DNA of 64,000 bases from Druceiella hillmani. Lineage: Eukaryota; Arthropoda; Insecta; Lepidoptera; Hepialidae. The notes beneath the pieces are model-generated. The model searched no databases and was not told where the DNA came from. It was given only the letters and a program-made list of their open reading frames with translations. Position numbers and translations under genes: made by a program. Below are positions 1 to 11,535 of the stretch, one piece after another. The first letter of the stretch is position 1, and each line of letters opens with the position of its first letter. The stretch lies in the NCBI GenBank assembly GCA_039881145.1, contig JAYKKI010000029.1, positions 23,186,001 through 23,250,000 on the forward strand, read 5' to 3'.

Positions 1-1489
1 TAGCTTCTAATTTGTTCATCACATCTTTCAGTGTCGCAATTTTCTAACAGAAAAATCTAGTTGAGATCCATTGACGACGTCAAAATGAACATAGCCATTC
101 CACAGTCCTTGTCCTTCATTTTCTGTAGGTTTTGGAGTGTATATATTCAAACGTTTTGCTATTAAAATACACTTGACTTGAAATTTCTGTCGCCAATATT
201 TTTAATTTTCATCGAATTTGTGACTTCCAAATTAAAATGAGGTTAAGTTCTTTACAGCTCGTGCTACGAAAGTTTTCAACTTCAATATATTTGCTCTTTA
301 CTCAATTTTGCGAAACAACAAATATTTCGTGCGTTCTGAGTTCATAACCAATTAGATTTAAGGCAATGAAATAATAAATTGAGTAAGTATTTCTATATAA
401 AGTTGGCTTTATTCAAAGTTACAAACGTAAACAACTTTTATATCAGAGACACTATTTTTTTAAAGTAGCGCCGTCTAATGGCTAGAAAAGAAAACTATTT
501 AAATGTTATGTTTATAATGACACCTTCAAATTAATATTGCTCAATAATGCCATCGCTACTTATCCAGATAACAAAAATATCAGAAAATAGCAGTTAAATA
601 TTTGCAACTTTAAAATTTCAAAAATAATAATACCGACATGTGTGTCGACTATAATAATAACATTATGCATTCAAATATAAGTGAATCGTTCTTGAAGAAA
701 ACATTTTGAAACAATATATTCTAACATAATTTTTCAATTCAAATCTTTGTCATTTCAAATTAAACTTATTTTTAAATCTTGTTAACATTTAAACATCTTT
801 TTATTTTAAACATCTTTTTTTATGGACCAACCTTTTTTTTTGAGACCTTCAAATTTATCGGAAAATATCCACGTCTATATTTCAAGTTTGATGCGATGTT
901 ATTGGGCTCTTTAATAAAAAAAATCAGACATTGAATTTTGCTTGTTTGTTTGCATTTACAAGTTGTTATGTTGCCTATTTAAGTTAGGTAGACATCAATA
1001 TAGAACACTTCGTATCTTTATCAAGTTACGTATTTGTACTTCTGAATCACGTTATTGTTGGTTATTTTGCAATACAGCTAAAAAACTATCAATAACAGTT
1101 ATACGTTTCAGAAGGACCTTGTTCCCTTTTTAATGGACTTCATAAAGGGGGAATAAATCGTAAATGAAATATATTTACATAATATAGCTACCTTAATACA
1201 TATCGAATATCCACACTATCTTAAATTCCTTAAATGATCTTAAAGTTACGTTTAGTAAAGATAAAAAAAAAACACTGTGCGTGACAGCTCCGACGCGCCA
1301 CTGGAGTTTACTCCTTAATTACGATTGCTTGGAATGTATAAAATAGGTAACACTGTAAATACATAATATAAATATAAATATCATCTATTAATATATCTCT
1401 TACCGTTAAGTCAGCCATGAGCAGCATTTACTCAATTGTTTTTTCCTCGACTTACGTTGCAATACTGGTATCAATGAACAATTTTCTTT
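1..1489. other. AT-rich intergenic or intronic DNA, no gene seen
   Basis: I see no supported gene here. The one open frame (942-1133, +) is low-complexity hydrophobic sequence with no recognisable domain. The stretch holds A/T homopolymer runs and nothing with clear splice-site framing. Confidence 0.5.
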
Positions 1490-1905
1490 TAACTATATAT
1501 ACAACCTATGTCCATCCTCAAGGTCCTTTCTAAATATCGGTTAAAGAATTTTTGAAGTCTGATGCATCCAAACTTACAAAATTTAACTTTTTTATAATAT
1601 ATGATTTTTTTAACGAGATAATATACAACCTATGTCCATTCCGAAAGTCCTTTTTAAATATTGGTGAAAGAATTTTTGAAGTCCGATGAGTAGTTTCTGA
1701 GATTACCTCCTACCTTCAAACTTACAAAATTTAACTTTTTTATAATATATGATATTTTTTAACGGCATAATATACAACCTATGTCTATACTGAAGATCCG
1801 TTCTAAATATTGGTGAAAGAATTTTTGAAATCGGATGAGTAGTTACGAAGATGGCCTCCTACATTCAAACTTACGAACTGTTATACTTTTTTTAACGCTC
1901 TGAAC
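1490..1905. repeat. Three degenerate copies of a LINE-tail-like sequence
   Basis: The phrase 'acaacctatgtccat' (or 'gtctat') begins near 1501, 1625 and 1774. Each time it is followed by 'aaatattggtgaaagaatttttgaa', here in pieces, then an 'aagtccgatgagtagtt'-type box and 'ttcaaacttac'. The spacing is 124 and 149 bp because the first unit lacks the middle box. From memory, 'tgaaagaatttttgaaatcgg...agtagtt' is a common tail of RTE-like non-LTR retrotransposons in Lepidoptera. The tandem arrangement is seen directly; the family name is inference. Alternative: a satellite derived from such a tail. Confidence 0.45.
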
Positions 1906-2072
1906 TTCTGATTTTACTCCTCATAAAACTTCATACCGGGCGCTATATATGAAAATCAATTCTTAAGAAGTAAACTCCAACAAAAAATAAACATTAAACT
2001 CAAGATAAAATGTTCAAATATATTTGTATTCACGCATTACTTTCAAATTTGCGCATCCATAATCATAAATAC

Positions 2073-2187
2073 AAAAAAGTTATTTTTGTAAAGATGAAGA
2101 TTTTTTTATTCTTCGTATATGTAAAAAGTTTTTTTACATCTGCAAAGAATAACAAAATCTTCATCTTTACAAATTAAACTTTTTTTA
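2073..2187. repeat. Imperfect hairpin (snap-back inverted repeat)
   Basis: The left arm 'tttgtaaagatgaagattt' (about 2086-2104) reappears inverted as 'aaatcttcatctttacaaa' at about 2155-2173. A second inner pair, 'atgtaaaaag' and 'tttttttacat', brings the fold almost to closure. The outer 'aaaaaagttatttttgt' and 'acaaattaaactttttt' extend it with mismatches. No gene context. Confidence 0.6.
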
Positions 2188-2189
2188 GC

Positions 2190-5100
2190 GTTAAGTAGCC
2201 AAACTAGAAATCTTTATAATTTTGCCATGTACTTCTGTCTGCTATTCTGTATGTCACATTTTTTTTGTGTTTACATATTTATTTTTGGTGTTTACATATT
2301 TATAACGCCTAAAGTGATCAGTTATTGTATAGAATATCGATGAATAGGTATTTCAAAAATATTGGGATACTACCAATGATCCCCTTATGTCATGAAGACT
2401 TTTTCGACTTTTTAGATGTACAAGCTAAGAATTTATAAATACAGCACAATCTCATCAAAGTGGACCATCACACTCCATAGATTAATAATTATTAAATTTA
2501 AATATTGTAACAAATTACGAACTACTCAAAAATAACATAACCTTGAGCGAAAACGTCTAAATCCATCTTTCAGCCGTGAACTTAATGCTGTCAGGAATGT
2601 TGGTCGTTAATTATTAAAATGAAATTTGAATAAACCTAAGATTTTGGCTAATTTCCTAACTAATGGATAGACTATGTCTCTGTCTATTAGTAGATTATTC
2701 CTATAGACTACGTGCATAAGTCGAGATCTTCTTTAAAGTTACTTACTTAGTTTTGCTGTCCCACATATTAGTAAAAAAATTCTTCAAAATATTATCAGGT
2801 TTTCTGACACTTGCAAATGGTGCAGCAGTAATATATTCCATATTGTTATTAATTAACGTCTACCGCTTTTTCAAAACTTCAAACCTTTTTAACACGTTTT
2901 TAGCAATTGCCAAGTATTTTTTATTTGAACGTTGTCAATTTGAACAACCAATTCATACGGACAATTACTATCAATATTTTCTTCTCTCGTATCCAACTTC
3001 TATATTTTGAATATTTAACAAACTATTTGCACGTATAGAATTTTTTTAAAACCTCTTCATCTACGATTTTTAAATCATTTATTACAAATTTGCACGTTCA
3101 AACAACGACGTAGCGTCTGCCGATGACTATTTATACAAAGAGAAAACAAAACCAAACCTTGAATATCTGTGTCATTCTTAAAAGTATTTTAAACACGACA
3201 ACGGCAAGCAAGGATAACGAAACTAAAATCTAATCAATGTAGATTGTTGTAAAGTGCAATTAACGTTCATCTAATGAAGGTCACGATTGATCAATTAAAT
3301 ATTAATATAGCGAATTTCGTACGCCGTTTAACTCGAATGCCCCTCAATTTGCTATTTTTAACTCCATCTGAAGAGACATAAGAAAACACACGCTTTGTCC
3401 ACACGCAATGGATGAGAACGATTTAGAATCCGACTGACCTTTTAACAGTGACGGAGCGAATAATGCGAAGAAACGTGTTAACTTTACTTGGAACAGTCCC
3501 TTTCATTTTAGTACGTAGTTTTGTAATCAAATAGAATTGGTTTACATCATACGAGTTGTTTTCTTATATAAGTGATAATAGCGCAGAATCTATTATTCCA
3601 AAATATAACCCGAAATCATATGCATACATACTACCAAGAGGACAGCAGAACCTTTCTGTCTATGGGTTTAGGTCATCTGCTTTATCGATAATACAGGAAA
3701 CAATTACAGGGGAATATTAAAAAGAACTATTTCAAAGAACACGTTTTAATTTCAAAATATTTTTATCCGTGTTAAGGTAAATGAACTAAATTTTTTATTT
3801 TAAATTTTCAGAGGTTTCTAATAACTTTCAATATTTTTAAAACCTCGTAAAACGGAGCCGTTGCGAATAATATTCAACTGAAAAAACATTGACAACTTTA
3901 TTTGAATTAGACAATAGTCATTCAATATTGTACCTTATAACTTCTTCTCAGATGCATTTATTATAATGCAAAATACAATTAATTTTATTGTGTAATAAAA
4001 GTACGGTATTAAACCTCTTTGTACACATCTACTATTAGAAAAATGTAATTTATGCAATTTCTAGGCAATTAACGTTCATAAAAAACTAAAAAATATTCTG
4101 CATACTGAAAGGGTTTTGCAATTCTATCTTAATTCATATTGTTGATTTTAATATTTATTGACGATAATGTGTGTTTTTTATACCCTTTTCACCATATTTT
4201 TTCCTTTCTAGAATATGGGATAAAAAAATAAACAAAATGACAATTTGAAAAAGTCTTGGCACCTCATTTTGAAAAAATAATGGCGCTTTCTATTTTTCGA
4301 CATCTGTTATAATATCCCACATGCTCAAGTTTCGCAGAAAATTGACGATTTTCTTAACATCTTTATTCCCATTTCACTCTAAAGTCACTAGTTTTGTATG
4401 TACCTAAAGATGGTAACTTTTATGTGTATATATTTATTATATACCTTGTCACGGAAATGGATAAATGATAAGATGAAAAGAAAAGTGTCTTACGTTACCT
4501 AAACTTAAGAACACATTTATTGGTTTCTGTTTTTTATATTAATTCTATATAACTATAACATTTTATACATACTAAATTAAGACTTAGTGTAAAGTCAAAG
4601 GTATTATAGTTAAAACTATTATAACTAACTTGGCAGTGTACAATAGAAATGTTGCCAACATGAGTTATAGGTGTATGCACTTTAAAAGTTAAAAATGGAA
4701 TAAGAAAGATAAAATTAAACTTGTATTTATATTTGTCAAGCAAAATAAGTGAAATTAGAAACCATATTTTTTTAATTAAATTGAAAAACTTGTTTTTCTC
4801 TCATAACATTTTGAAAAAAAACACCCAGTTATAAATATGATCAAACCATATCCAAAACTACTGATACAAAAAGTCTATTTATATTTTCATAATACTATTA
4901 TTGTATTTATTTTAGGTAAAATATGAAAAATCCTTTTTTAATAATATATCCATAACATATTCCTAATTCCAAAAACAATTATCAAATTACTTCATATTGC
5001 GCCAAGATTATTATAGTTATTATAGTAATTACGTTCGATAAATTTATATAAAAATTAAATTAGGTGAGAAATCTTCCACGTACTAATTCAACTTGCACTT

Positions 5101-7400
5101 AACCGGTCTCTATAGCGACGTTTATCATAAATTAAAATAAATTGCCATATTCAATAAAATATATCCTTGTATCTACCGCAGTTGAAATTATTGGAAAACA
5201 AATTCTGTAAAATAACAGAAAATACTGAAACTTCTTCCTTTCTTATGGTTATTACAAATCTAATAAATTTTAATCATATACATATTTGTGTTTATATATA
5301 TGCTAATGAATGTCTGCAATATTAATTTCTAGTTACTACCTACTCTGTAGCTTCAACGAGTGCTCTTGTGATTATACAAATTAATATTTAAATAAGTCTT
5401 GTTTTTATGACTTCAGGGAAATATATTTAAAAAAATTTTCAATTCTTTTAAATTAGTCATTTCTTTTAGTTTTTGATGATTTCATGACCATTCAAAAATT
5501 ATCAATTCGAAAAATCCTATACTCATTTAGCTAAAAACAAAGGATAGAAATTAATACAAAATGTTAGTACTTTATAGCAAAACTATCCTGTACGTTACAA
5601 TAAGACCCTGTATAAGTCCAATGTCTAAAAGAGAAAACTACTATTATTACCCTAGTATCTAATTAATTACAGTCACTTGAAGTCGTAAGGTTACGCTCAG
5701 AATATTTATAAAAACTATAGTACACAAAACAACTCTTCATGGCATCCATTAAACACAATTATTTTTTATAAGAGATTTTCGAGTCCAAGCAGGCACCGCT
5801 ACCAGCATTTCAATTTTATATTCAGCTCCGCTCTACCAAACGTTTCCACACAGTGTAATGAAATTTTCATTACATGCTGGGAAAATTCAACTAGTGTATT
5901 CACTGGCAGCTCAAAATAAAAAATTATTTTTGTTCTAAAATTTGTTTTCCGGAAATTAAAACTTTTGAAATTAAAAATTACAATGGAAGTCTAATAAAAA
6001 TGTGGATCCTATCTTTATTCAACGTCAAAAAGTAATTTAGCTATATATTTCCAATGAATCACAGATAATGATCAAGTGCGAAAATCGATAGTGTGTGTCA
6101 AAATACCCATAATATAGGATTATTTCGTAGTATTCTAGAAATCTTGAATTTTTTGAAGCAATTAAGCAAAATAATTTCAATCGAAATTTGTAATCGAATG
6201 ATAGTAAGTATTAAGAATTTCAGTCTTTTCTAATTCACTGTTTAGAAGGTGAGGATGGAAACGCAAAAAATAAAAACAAGGTAAATGAATGTTAGCAATT
6301 CTGACATGTTCAATTTGTTATGACAAGGTCATAAAAGGAGGAAAATTTACTTTTTTGCAAATTAGTAATGAGCTCGTAACTTGATTAATTTTTATATATT
6401 TTGAATATATAATACTTTACATAGTTTTCATCGCTATGCAAGTCGAAAGAAGAAAACGAAATCTTTATGGGAATACTCACATATCCATCCGTCTATCACA
6501 GCCTTTTTTCGTAGAAAGCTTTTGACGTTTTAACTTGAAATATCGCACATTAACTTACATATATATCAATAGATAACATTTAAAAATATTAAAATGGAAT
6601 TTTTAAGGAAATAAAAAAGTACCCGAATTTTTTTAATTTCATGTTTCACGTGGGACTTCAATTGAAAGAGCGAGTTATAAGAATTACAAAACGATTATTT
6701 TTAAATATTGTTGAAAACAGTTCCAGAGATATTTCTAAAATATAAACGACACCCTCTTCGCCTTTATATCTCATCACCGAAACTGAAGTTAAAATTATGA
6801 AAAAAAACAACATTACTTAATTTTAACTTAAAATTTAAACGGAAAATTGTAGCGTTGATACCGAATTTTACAGTTTTTGAGATATTCACAATATTTTACC
6901 CCTGTGAAAAATATACTAGGTGAAAATATTTACATGGTGAAAAATAATGTTAATTTTTTTAAGATAATATAATTTTTTCATAAATTAATAGAAATACTAT
7001 ATTTCCTGAAATGTTTATAAATGTCTAAGCATGTACGATAACTGCGCAGAGCGATTTTTATTTATGCTTAACAGGTTTCTTTTTCTATTAGTGACTTACC
7101 ACGGGAAATATGTTTATAAACCTAAACGGTTATGGTTTTGAGTGTGCAGCAATAAATAAAACCGACTAGCAATACGCGCCACTTTTATTGACTGTTTGGC
7201 GGTATTTAATTTGCATCGTCAAATCAAGTTGTAGCCTCAGTCGTTAAGCTGGAGGCGAGTTACTGCGATCTGATGTCATATACAAAATATTGCATTAGAT
7301 GACTCGGTCCGTTTGCATTTTGCTGTCCTAATTGTAATAACTATAATGACAAATCAAATCATTCAAAACTGAATTAGTAGTGACTGACCGCATTTTGAGT
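2190..7400. other. AT-rich spacer without a recognisable gene
   Basis: I find no convincing exon or gene. Open frames at 2753-3010 (+) and 4534-4743 (-) are hydrophobic low-complexity translations typical of AT-rich spacer. A 21-bp palindrome 'tgtaatgaaattttcattaca' lies at 5854-5874. A somewhat GC-richer patch at 7180-7330 has no frame or splice signals that I can defend. Confidence 0.45.
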
Positions 7401-7429
7401 CTACTCCATGCTTTCCAAAATCGATATTA

Positions 7430-7430
<1 letters not shown>

Positions 7431-7521
<91 letters not shown>
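7431..7521. repeat. (TA)n microsatellite
   Basis: About 90 bp of almost pure TA, with one CG interruption near 7487. It abuts the left terminal motif of the hAT element, which is consistent with insertion of that element into or beside a TA tract. Confidence 0.95.
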
Positions 7522-7524
<3 letters not shown>

Positions 7525-7929
7525 AGGGGTGTTACGAATATTCGCATCCGCATCCGCATCCGCAATAGAGGATTATTCGCATTCATTCAGATATGGGCAT
7601 TCGCATTCGCATCCGCATCTATCGATGCGGAGTTTTTTTACGGATGCGGAGTAAATCCATCACCGCAAACAAGTAATGACATGTAAAGAAAGTGGGCGGG
7701 GCCAGAGTGGCGCGTGCTCGCGTTTATAATATTGCAGTTTTCTTTCACCCAGTACCAGTAGTAAGAAGGCGTAGACCAATAGGAGGAAGGCGTTGATGAA
7801 AAGATCATTCACGTTTTGTTTGTTTTGACTTAGTTACCGTCGTGATTTGCATTGTGAATCAACTACAGTGTTTGTTTACTGTGCTTCTCGATGTTTATTG
7901 TTGAATATTTCGTTTGAAATAGATAAATA

Positions 7930-8149
7930 ATGACGCCACCAATGAAAAGCAATATCTGGACTTACTTCATATTAGACAAAAATGATCCGGACAAGTCTGA
8001 GTGTAAAATATGTAATAAAAGTTACTCGCGGAAGGGCCGTATTACTACTTCTTTGAGAATTCATCTGAAATCAAAGCATCCCGAAGAGTTTGTTTTATTC
8101 GAAAGAGCGAATAATGAAAATCAGATGAAGAAATTAAAAGATGATGCAG
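7930..8149 (+). CDS. hAT transposase exon 1: BED-type zinc finger
   Basis: The first exon of the transposase encodes an N-terminal BED zinc finger, the domain that hAT transposases use to bind the transposon ends. The ATG at 7930 opens MTPPMKSNIWTYF, with the aromatic W/F start typical of BED fingers. The zinc ligands are the cysteines in CKIC (about residues 21-24) and the histidines of RIHLKSKH (about 43-49). The exon ends at 8149 before a GTATGT donor, after '...KLKDDA'. Joining it to the acceptor ending at 8692 keeps the frame (DDA-DKIVTPLQ). Reading through the donor instead meets a stop at 8167, so the spliced model is better. This exon has no disabling change. In intact relatives the finger acts in the nucleus as part of the transposase dimer or oligomer. 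Confidence 0.8.
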
Positions 8150-8195
8150 GTATGTATTGGATGGAATAACGAATGTACAGTCAAAAAAATTATAA

Positions 8196-8441
8196 TACAG
8201 GTGTAAACAACAGCGTAACGAAAACTTTGCATGGTGGCACTTTCACTATGGAACTTATTTCCGGAAATGAAAAAAAGAAATCGACTTCTCATACTCTACA
8301 TCTCGCGCGCGACGTAGCTTTGTATGAGAAGTCAACAATTTTTTTTCATTTTCGGACATAAGTTTCATAGTGAAAGTTGTTCAGTTTCATGGGCTGAGCC
8401 ATCATGCAAAGTTTTCGTTACGCTGTCGTTGACACCCCGTA
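8196..8441. mobile_element. MITE nested in the transposase intron
   Basis: A 246-bp palindromic element. The left end 'tacaggtgtaaacaacagcg' is matched inverted by the right end, which read from the other strand starts 'tacggggtgtcaacgacagc'. The match continues through 'gtaacgaaaactttgcatg' and then, with changes, through 'cactttcactatggaac' to the centre near 8310. Both ends coincide with TA, which suggests Tc1/mariner-type target choice. It lies wholly inside the intron (8150-8692), so it need not have killed the host transposon. The 62-codon frame at 8173-8361 is only a product of this element. Confidence 0.8.
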
Positions 8442-8692
8442 TAAGAAATTTAGACATTTTCAATTATTATGTTAGTTATTAAAGTGTTATCATTCAGGAA
8501 AGTTTTTATTGAGTAAATAGTTTGTGTATGTTAAAGGTAGTATTTCAAATAATTTAATCTAAATAATTTTAAGAAAACTAAAAAACAAAAACCTTGTATT
8601 GTACGTTAATTTTTTTTTTGTAATCTTTGATTTGACATTCGTATTGGATTGAAGTCGATTATTTTATATTAACACATGTTGTTTATTTTTAG

Positions 8693-10339
8693 ATAAAATT
8701 GTCACTCCTTTACAGGAAGCCAAGAAACAGCTTTAGTTGGAGGAAGCACTACAAAAAGAAAAAAAATTGAATACTAACAATACTAATTCGAAAAAGATTG
8801 ACAAACTTATAGCAGAAATTATTGCGCTTCAAAATTTACCGTTCAACTTTGTGGAGGGACTTGGATTTCGTCGTCTTGTGCAAGAATTAGCACCGAACTA
8901 TAATTTTGGAGGACGCATTTTTTTGATTGAAAAATATGATTACGTGTCATTTGCTTCAGATAAAAGGACAGATCCCAGCTCAGGTGCTCCTTTGCTTAGC
9001 TTGACTTGTCACGGAATATCAGAAAATTTTGAACGATCGTCAATTGTGTTAAAATGCAAGACTTTCATCGATGACCGTCATACTGGTGACATCATTGCAG
9101 AAAAATTTAAGGCAATGCTTGCTGAATGGAATATTTCAACTGAAAAAGTACATTGCATAGTACGAGACGAAGGTTCCAACATGAAAAGAGGTATGCGATT
9201 AGCAATGTTAGATGATTCGGATTGCATCGTTCATCAAATGCAGAATGTTATTCGACATGGTTTACAATCGCAGGAAAACATAAAAGATATCAAACAAAAA
9301 TGTAAGAAAATTTCAACTCATTTTAACTTTTCAACTATTGCTCAAAAACAACTTGAAACAATTCAGGACAGACTAAATCAACCGCATCTCAAAGTATTCC
9401 AGGATTGTGTGACTCACTGGAACAGCACTTTCTACATGTTTGAAGGCTTTTCCAAGATAAAAGATGCGTTTCTCTCAACTTTATGGGAGTAACAACAACA
9501 TTGAATCAATGTTGCAAGAAGAGTGGAAAATAATAGAATGTTGTCTAGAACTACTGAAACCCTTTGAAGAAGCCATTCGTGAAATGAGTAGCTCCCAGGT
9601 ACTCATATCATCTGTAATTCCTGTCATTCAAATGTTTCTTAAAAAGATTGACGACTATTTAACAAAACCACCAGATACTGATGCTATTTGGTTGGCAGTC
9701 ACAAATCGGAAAACACAATTTTCCGTAAAATTTTCTTCTTTGGAAAATAACAATTTATATGCAATTGCAACGTATTTAGACCCTCGCTATAAGCATAAAT
9801 TTTTCAAACCAATTACCGAAGAAAAAATTAAAGATGAAATTTTAAAGGTGTTAAATGATTCTGTTGCCACTGGTTCGCCTACATTGTCACCAAATTTAGA
9901 AAAAACAAAAAGAAGGAGAATAGAAGATTCTTTCGACCCAGAACCAGGCACATCTGATTTGGGTAACAAGACTGGCTTTAAATGCGATCTTGCCATGATG
10001 TTAGATTCATCGAGTGAAGACGAAGGTGAAGGAAACTCTGACAACAATGGCCCCGATGCGCTTCTCCGAAAGGAATTGGTTATGTATCACAATAAAAAAA
10101 GACTGGCTGTGGATGAAAACCCACTAGATTGGTGGAAAGTTAATCAGAGTGAACTAAAAATTCTGTCGAAAATAGCTCGAAGATTTTTGGCACCTCCACC
10201 AGCTAGTGTTCCCAACGAACAATAGTTTAGTGGAGCTGGCTTAATATACGATCATTTGAGAAATAGATTGGAGGCAGAGAAGGCTGCTATATTACTGTTT
10301 ATTAAATATAATGCACCAATTTTTAAATTTAATTACTAA
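8693..10339 (+). pseudogene. hAT transposase exon 2 (catalytic core), broken
   Basis: The acceptor 'gtttatttttag' ends at 8692. The frame then runs DKIVTPLQEAKKQL, a TAG at 8734, and on to 9492. There the ORF ends; the homologous reading continues in the next frame (overlap 9464-9492) to a TAG at 10223, then FSGAGLIYDHLRNRLEAEK to a natural-looking stop at 10337. Recognisable hAT motifs are: GFRRLVQ; SDKRTD with the first catalytic Asp; VRDEGSNM with the second; DCIVHQMQNV, the C-x2-H motif; CVTHWNSTFYMFE; and the C-terminal dimerisation block NPLDWWKVN to VPNEQ-stop-FSGAG. Between NYNFGG and RIFLIEK (about 8915-8925) the usual helical stretch is missing, so I infer an internal deletion. The breaks make active transposase unlikely. 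Confidence 0.85.
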
Positions 10340-10530
10340 ATAACATTTCTCTTCAAATTTCCACTCGCACGAATGAAACTATTTCTAATCTATCTTGGTT
10401 TAATGAATAATGAGTGGATTTTCGCACAGACGGAAATTTAAATTTGATAACCTTTAATTACCTCCAGTAGTAATCTTCATGTTATGAATCCTAACAGATC
10501 GTATTTTTCATTTATTTGATAAATTATTAG

Positions 10531-10638
10531 GGTCTGATGAGATACCAAATGATGAAAAATATATTCTGTTAGGACTTATATCAGTGACAGAGTTGGTATT
10601 GGTATATTTTGGTGATAAAGCTACGTATTACTATGGAG
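10531..10638 (+). CDS. Candidate internal exon of an unrecognised host gene
   Basis: An AG acceptor ('aaattattag', ending at 10530) with a T-rich lead and a GTAAGA donor at 10639 bracket 108 nt. Only one of three frames is open, and it is open for the whole exon: SDEIPNDEKYILLGLISVTE followed by LVLVYFGDKATYYYG. The exon would start with two bases of a split codon and end with one, so it is a symmetric phase-1 exon. The translation has mixed acidic, hydrophobic and aromatic residues, unlike the low-complexity translations around it. I do not recognise the family. It lies just beyond the hAT remnant, and nothing in hAT elements corresponds to it. Alternatively it is a chance open segment. Confidence 0.4.
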
Positions 10639-10726
10639 GTAAGAATAGTATCTTAAAAACCATTTAACTAATATTACGCTATTTGACTGGGTTCAATTTA
10701 ATTTAACCTAACATACTTAAAATATT

Positions 10727-10802
10727 AGAATAAATTATTTAAAAATGTTAATAGCAAAATGTAGCAATGTTCTACATTTTGTTATTTTAAATAATTTATT
10801 CT
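10727..10802. repeat. Imperfect hairpin
   Basis: 'agaataaattatttaaaa' at 10727 is mirrored by 'aaataatttattct' ending at 10802. The inner pair 'aaaatgtag' / 'ctacatttt' surrounds a 7-base loop (caatgtt). A 9-base asymmetry (atgttaata) interrupts the left arm. Confidence 0.6.
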
Positions 10803-11420
10803 ATTTAAGTTAAATCTACGTTACATTTTCGCCTTACACATTTAATATTTCTGCACATATATTCTAGGAAACTATCTCTATTACATTCAATATACTTTTA
10901 TTTTTTATGCAAGCGAAACACTTATATCCACCATACCGTTTCACCAACAAACAACGCTATCCAAACGCCATCTGTTGCTCCATTTATTTAAGTATTGGGA
11001 ATAATACTTTCAAGGACGAATGTTATTACGCATAACAAAAATTTAAAAGATTTCCCTTGGCGTATAAAAACTTTAAATGACAGTCATGATTTCTGATTTT
11101 TTTAAAAAATAAAGTACATACGATTAATAAAAAGAAATATTTAAATGTTTGTCCGCAATTAAGATAATTGTAGTCCATTGTTAGTGTCGTATAATAAATT
11201 AACCTAATAAACTCAACGGTACAACTGTAAAAATGATATTACTACGATGGTCTAGTAAGAACGTGATCTTTAAACGTGATTTTACACGAACAGCTGTTAT
11301 TAATTATTTTTAATTACTTGCGTTAATTGATGCAAAATAATATAATTATCCAAATTTTACTTCTGCTGTATAATCTAAAGAGCCGCACACTGTTTCATAT
11401 GACATTGTTTCACATTTCCA

Positions 11421-11535
11421 TTTACCTTTGTGTAGTAGTTGTTAATAACTTCAATATTAATTATATATTGAAGTTATTAACAACTACTTTTATATACCTT
11501 TGTGTACTAATTGTTAATAACTTCAATATTAACTT
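11421..11535. repeat. Inverted plus direct duplication of a 22-40 bp segment
   Basis: 'agtagttgttaataacttca' begins at 11434 and its exact complement occupies 11467-11488 (22-bp arms, 11-base loop). The same sequence, with its leading 'acctttgtgta', then occurs once more in direct orientation at about 11497-11532. The segment is thus present three times, as plus, minus, plus, in 115 bp. Confidence 0.85.

Larger units (their letters stand above)
7524..10339 (+). mobile_element. Decayed hAT-superfamily DNA transposon, left end intact
   Basis: The element starts with CAGGGGTG at 7524, the classic terminal motif of many hAT transposons. Subterminal short repeats of 'gcatccgcatccgc' type follow at 7543-7640. 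It then carries a two-exon transposase gene (7930-10339) with a BED zinc finger and the RNase H-like hAT core. No matching CACCCCTG end or subterminal 'gcggatgcgg' cluster is found between 10340 and 10700, so the right end seems lost and target-site duplications cannot be checked. The coding region is disabled by a TAG at 8734, a frameshift near 9470-9490 and a TAG at 10223. A MITE is nested in its intron. Transposase remnants this legible suggest moderate age. Confidence 0.88.

Noticed and set aside
8173..8361. 62-codon ORF after the BED exon
   Set aside because: It lies almost entirely inside the nested MITE, and splicing removes it.
9787..10047. 86-codon minus-strand ORF
   Set aside because: Shadow of the hAT transposase core on the opposite strand.
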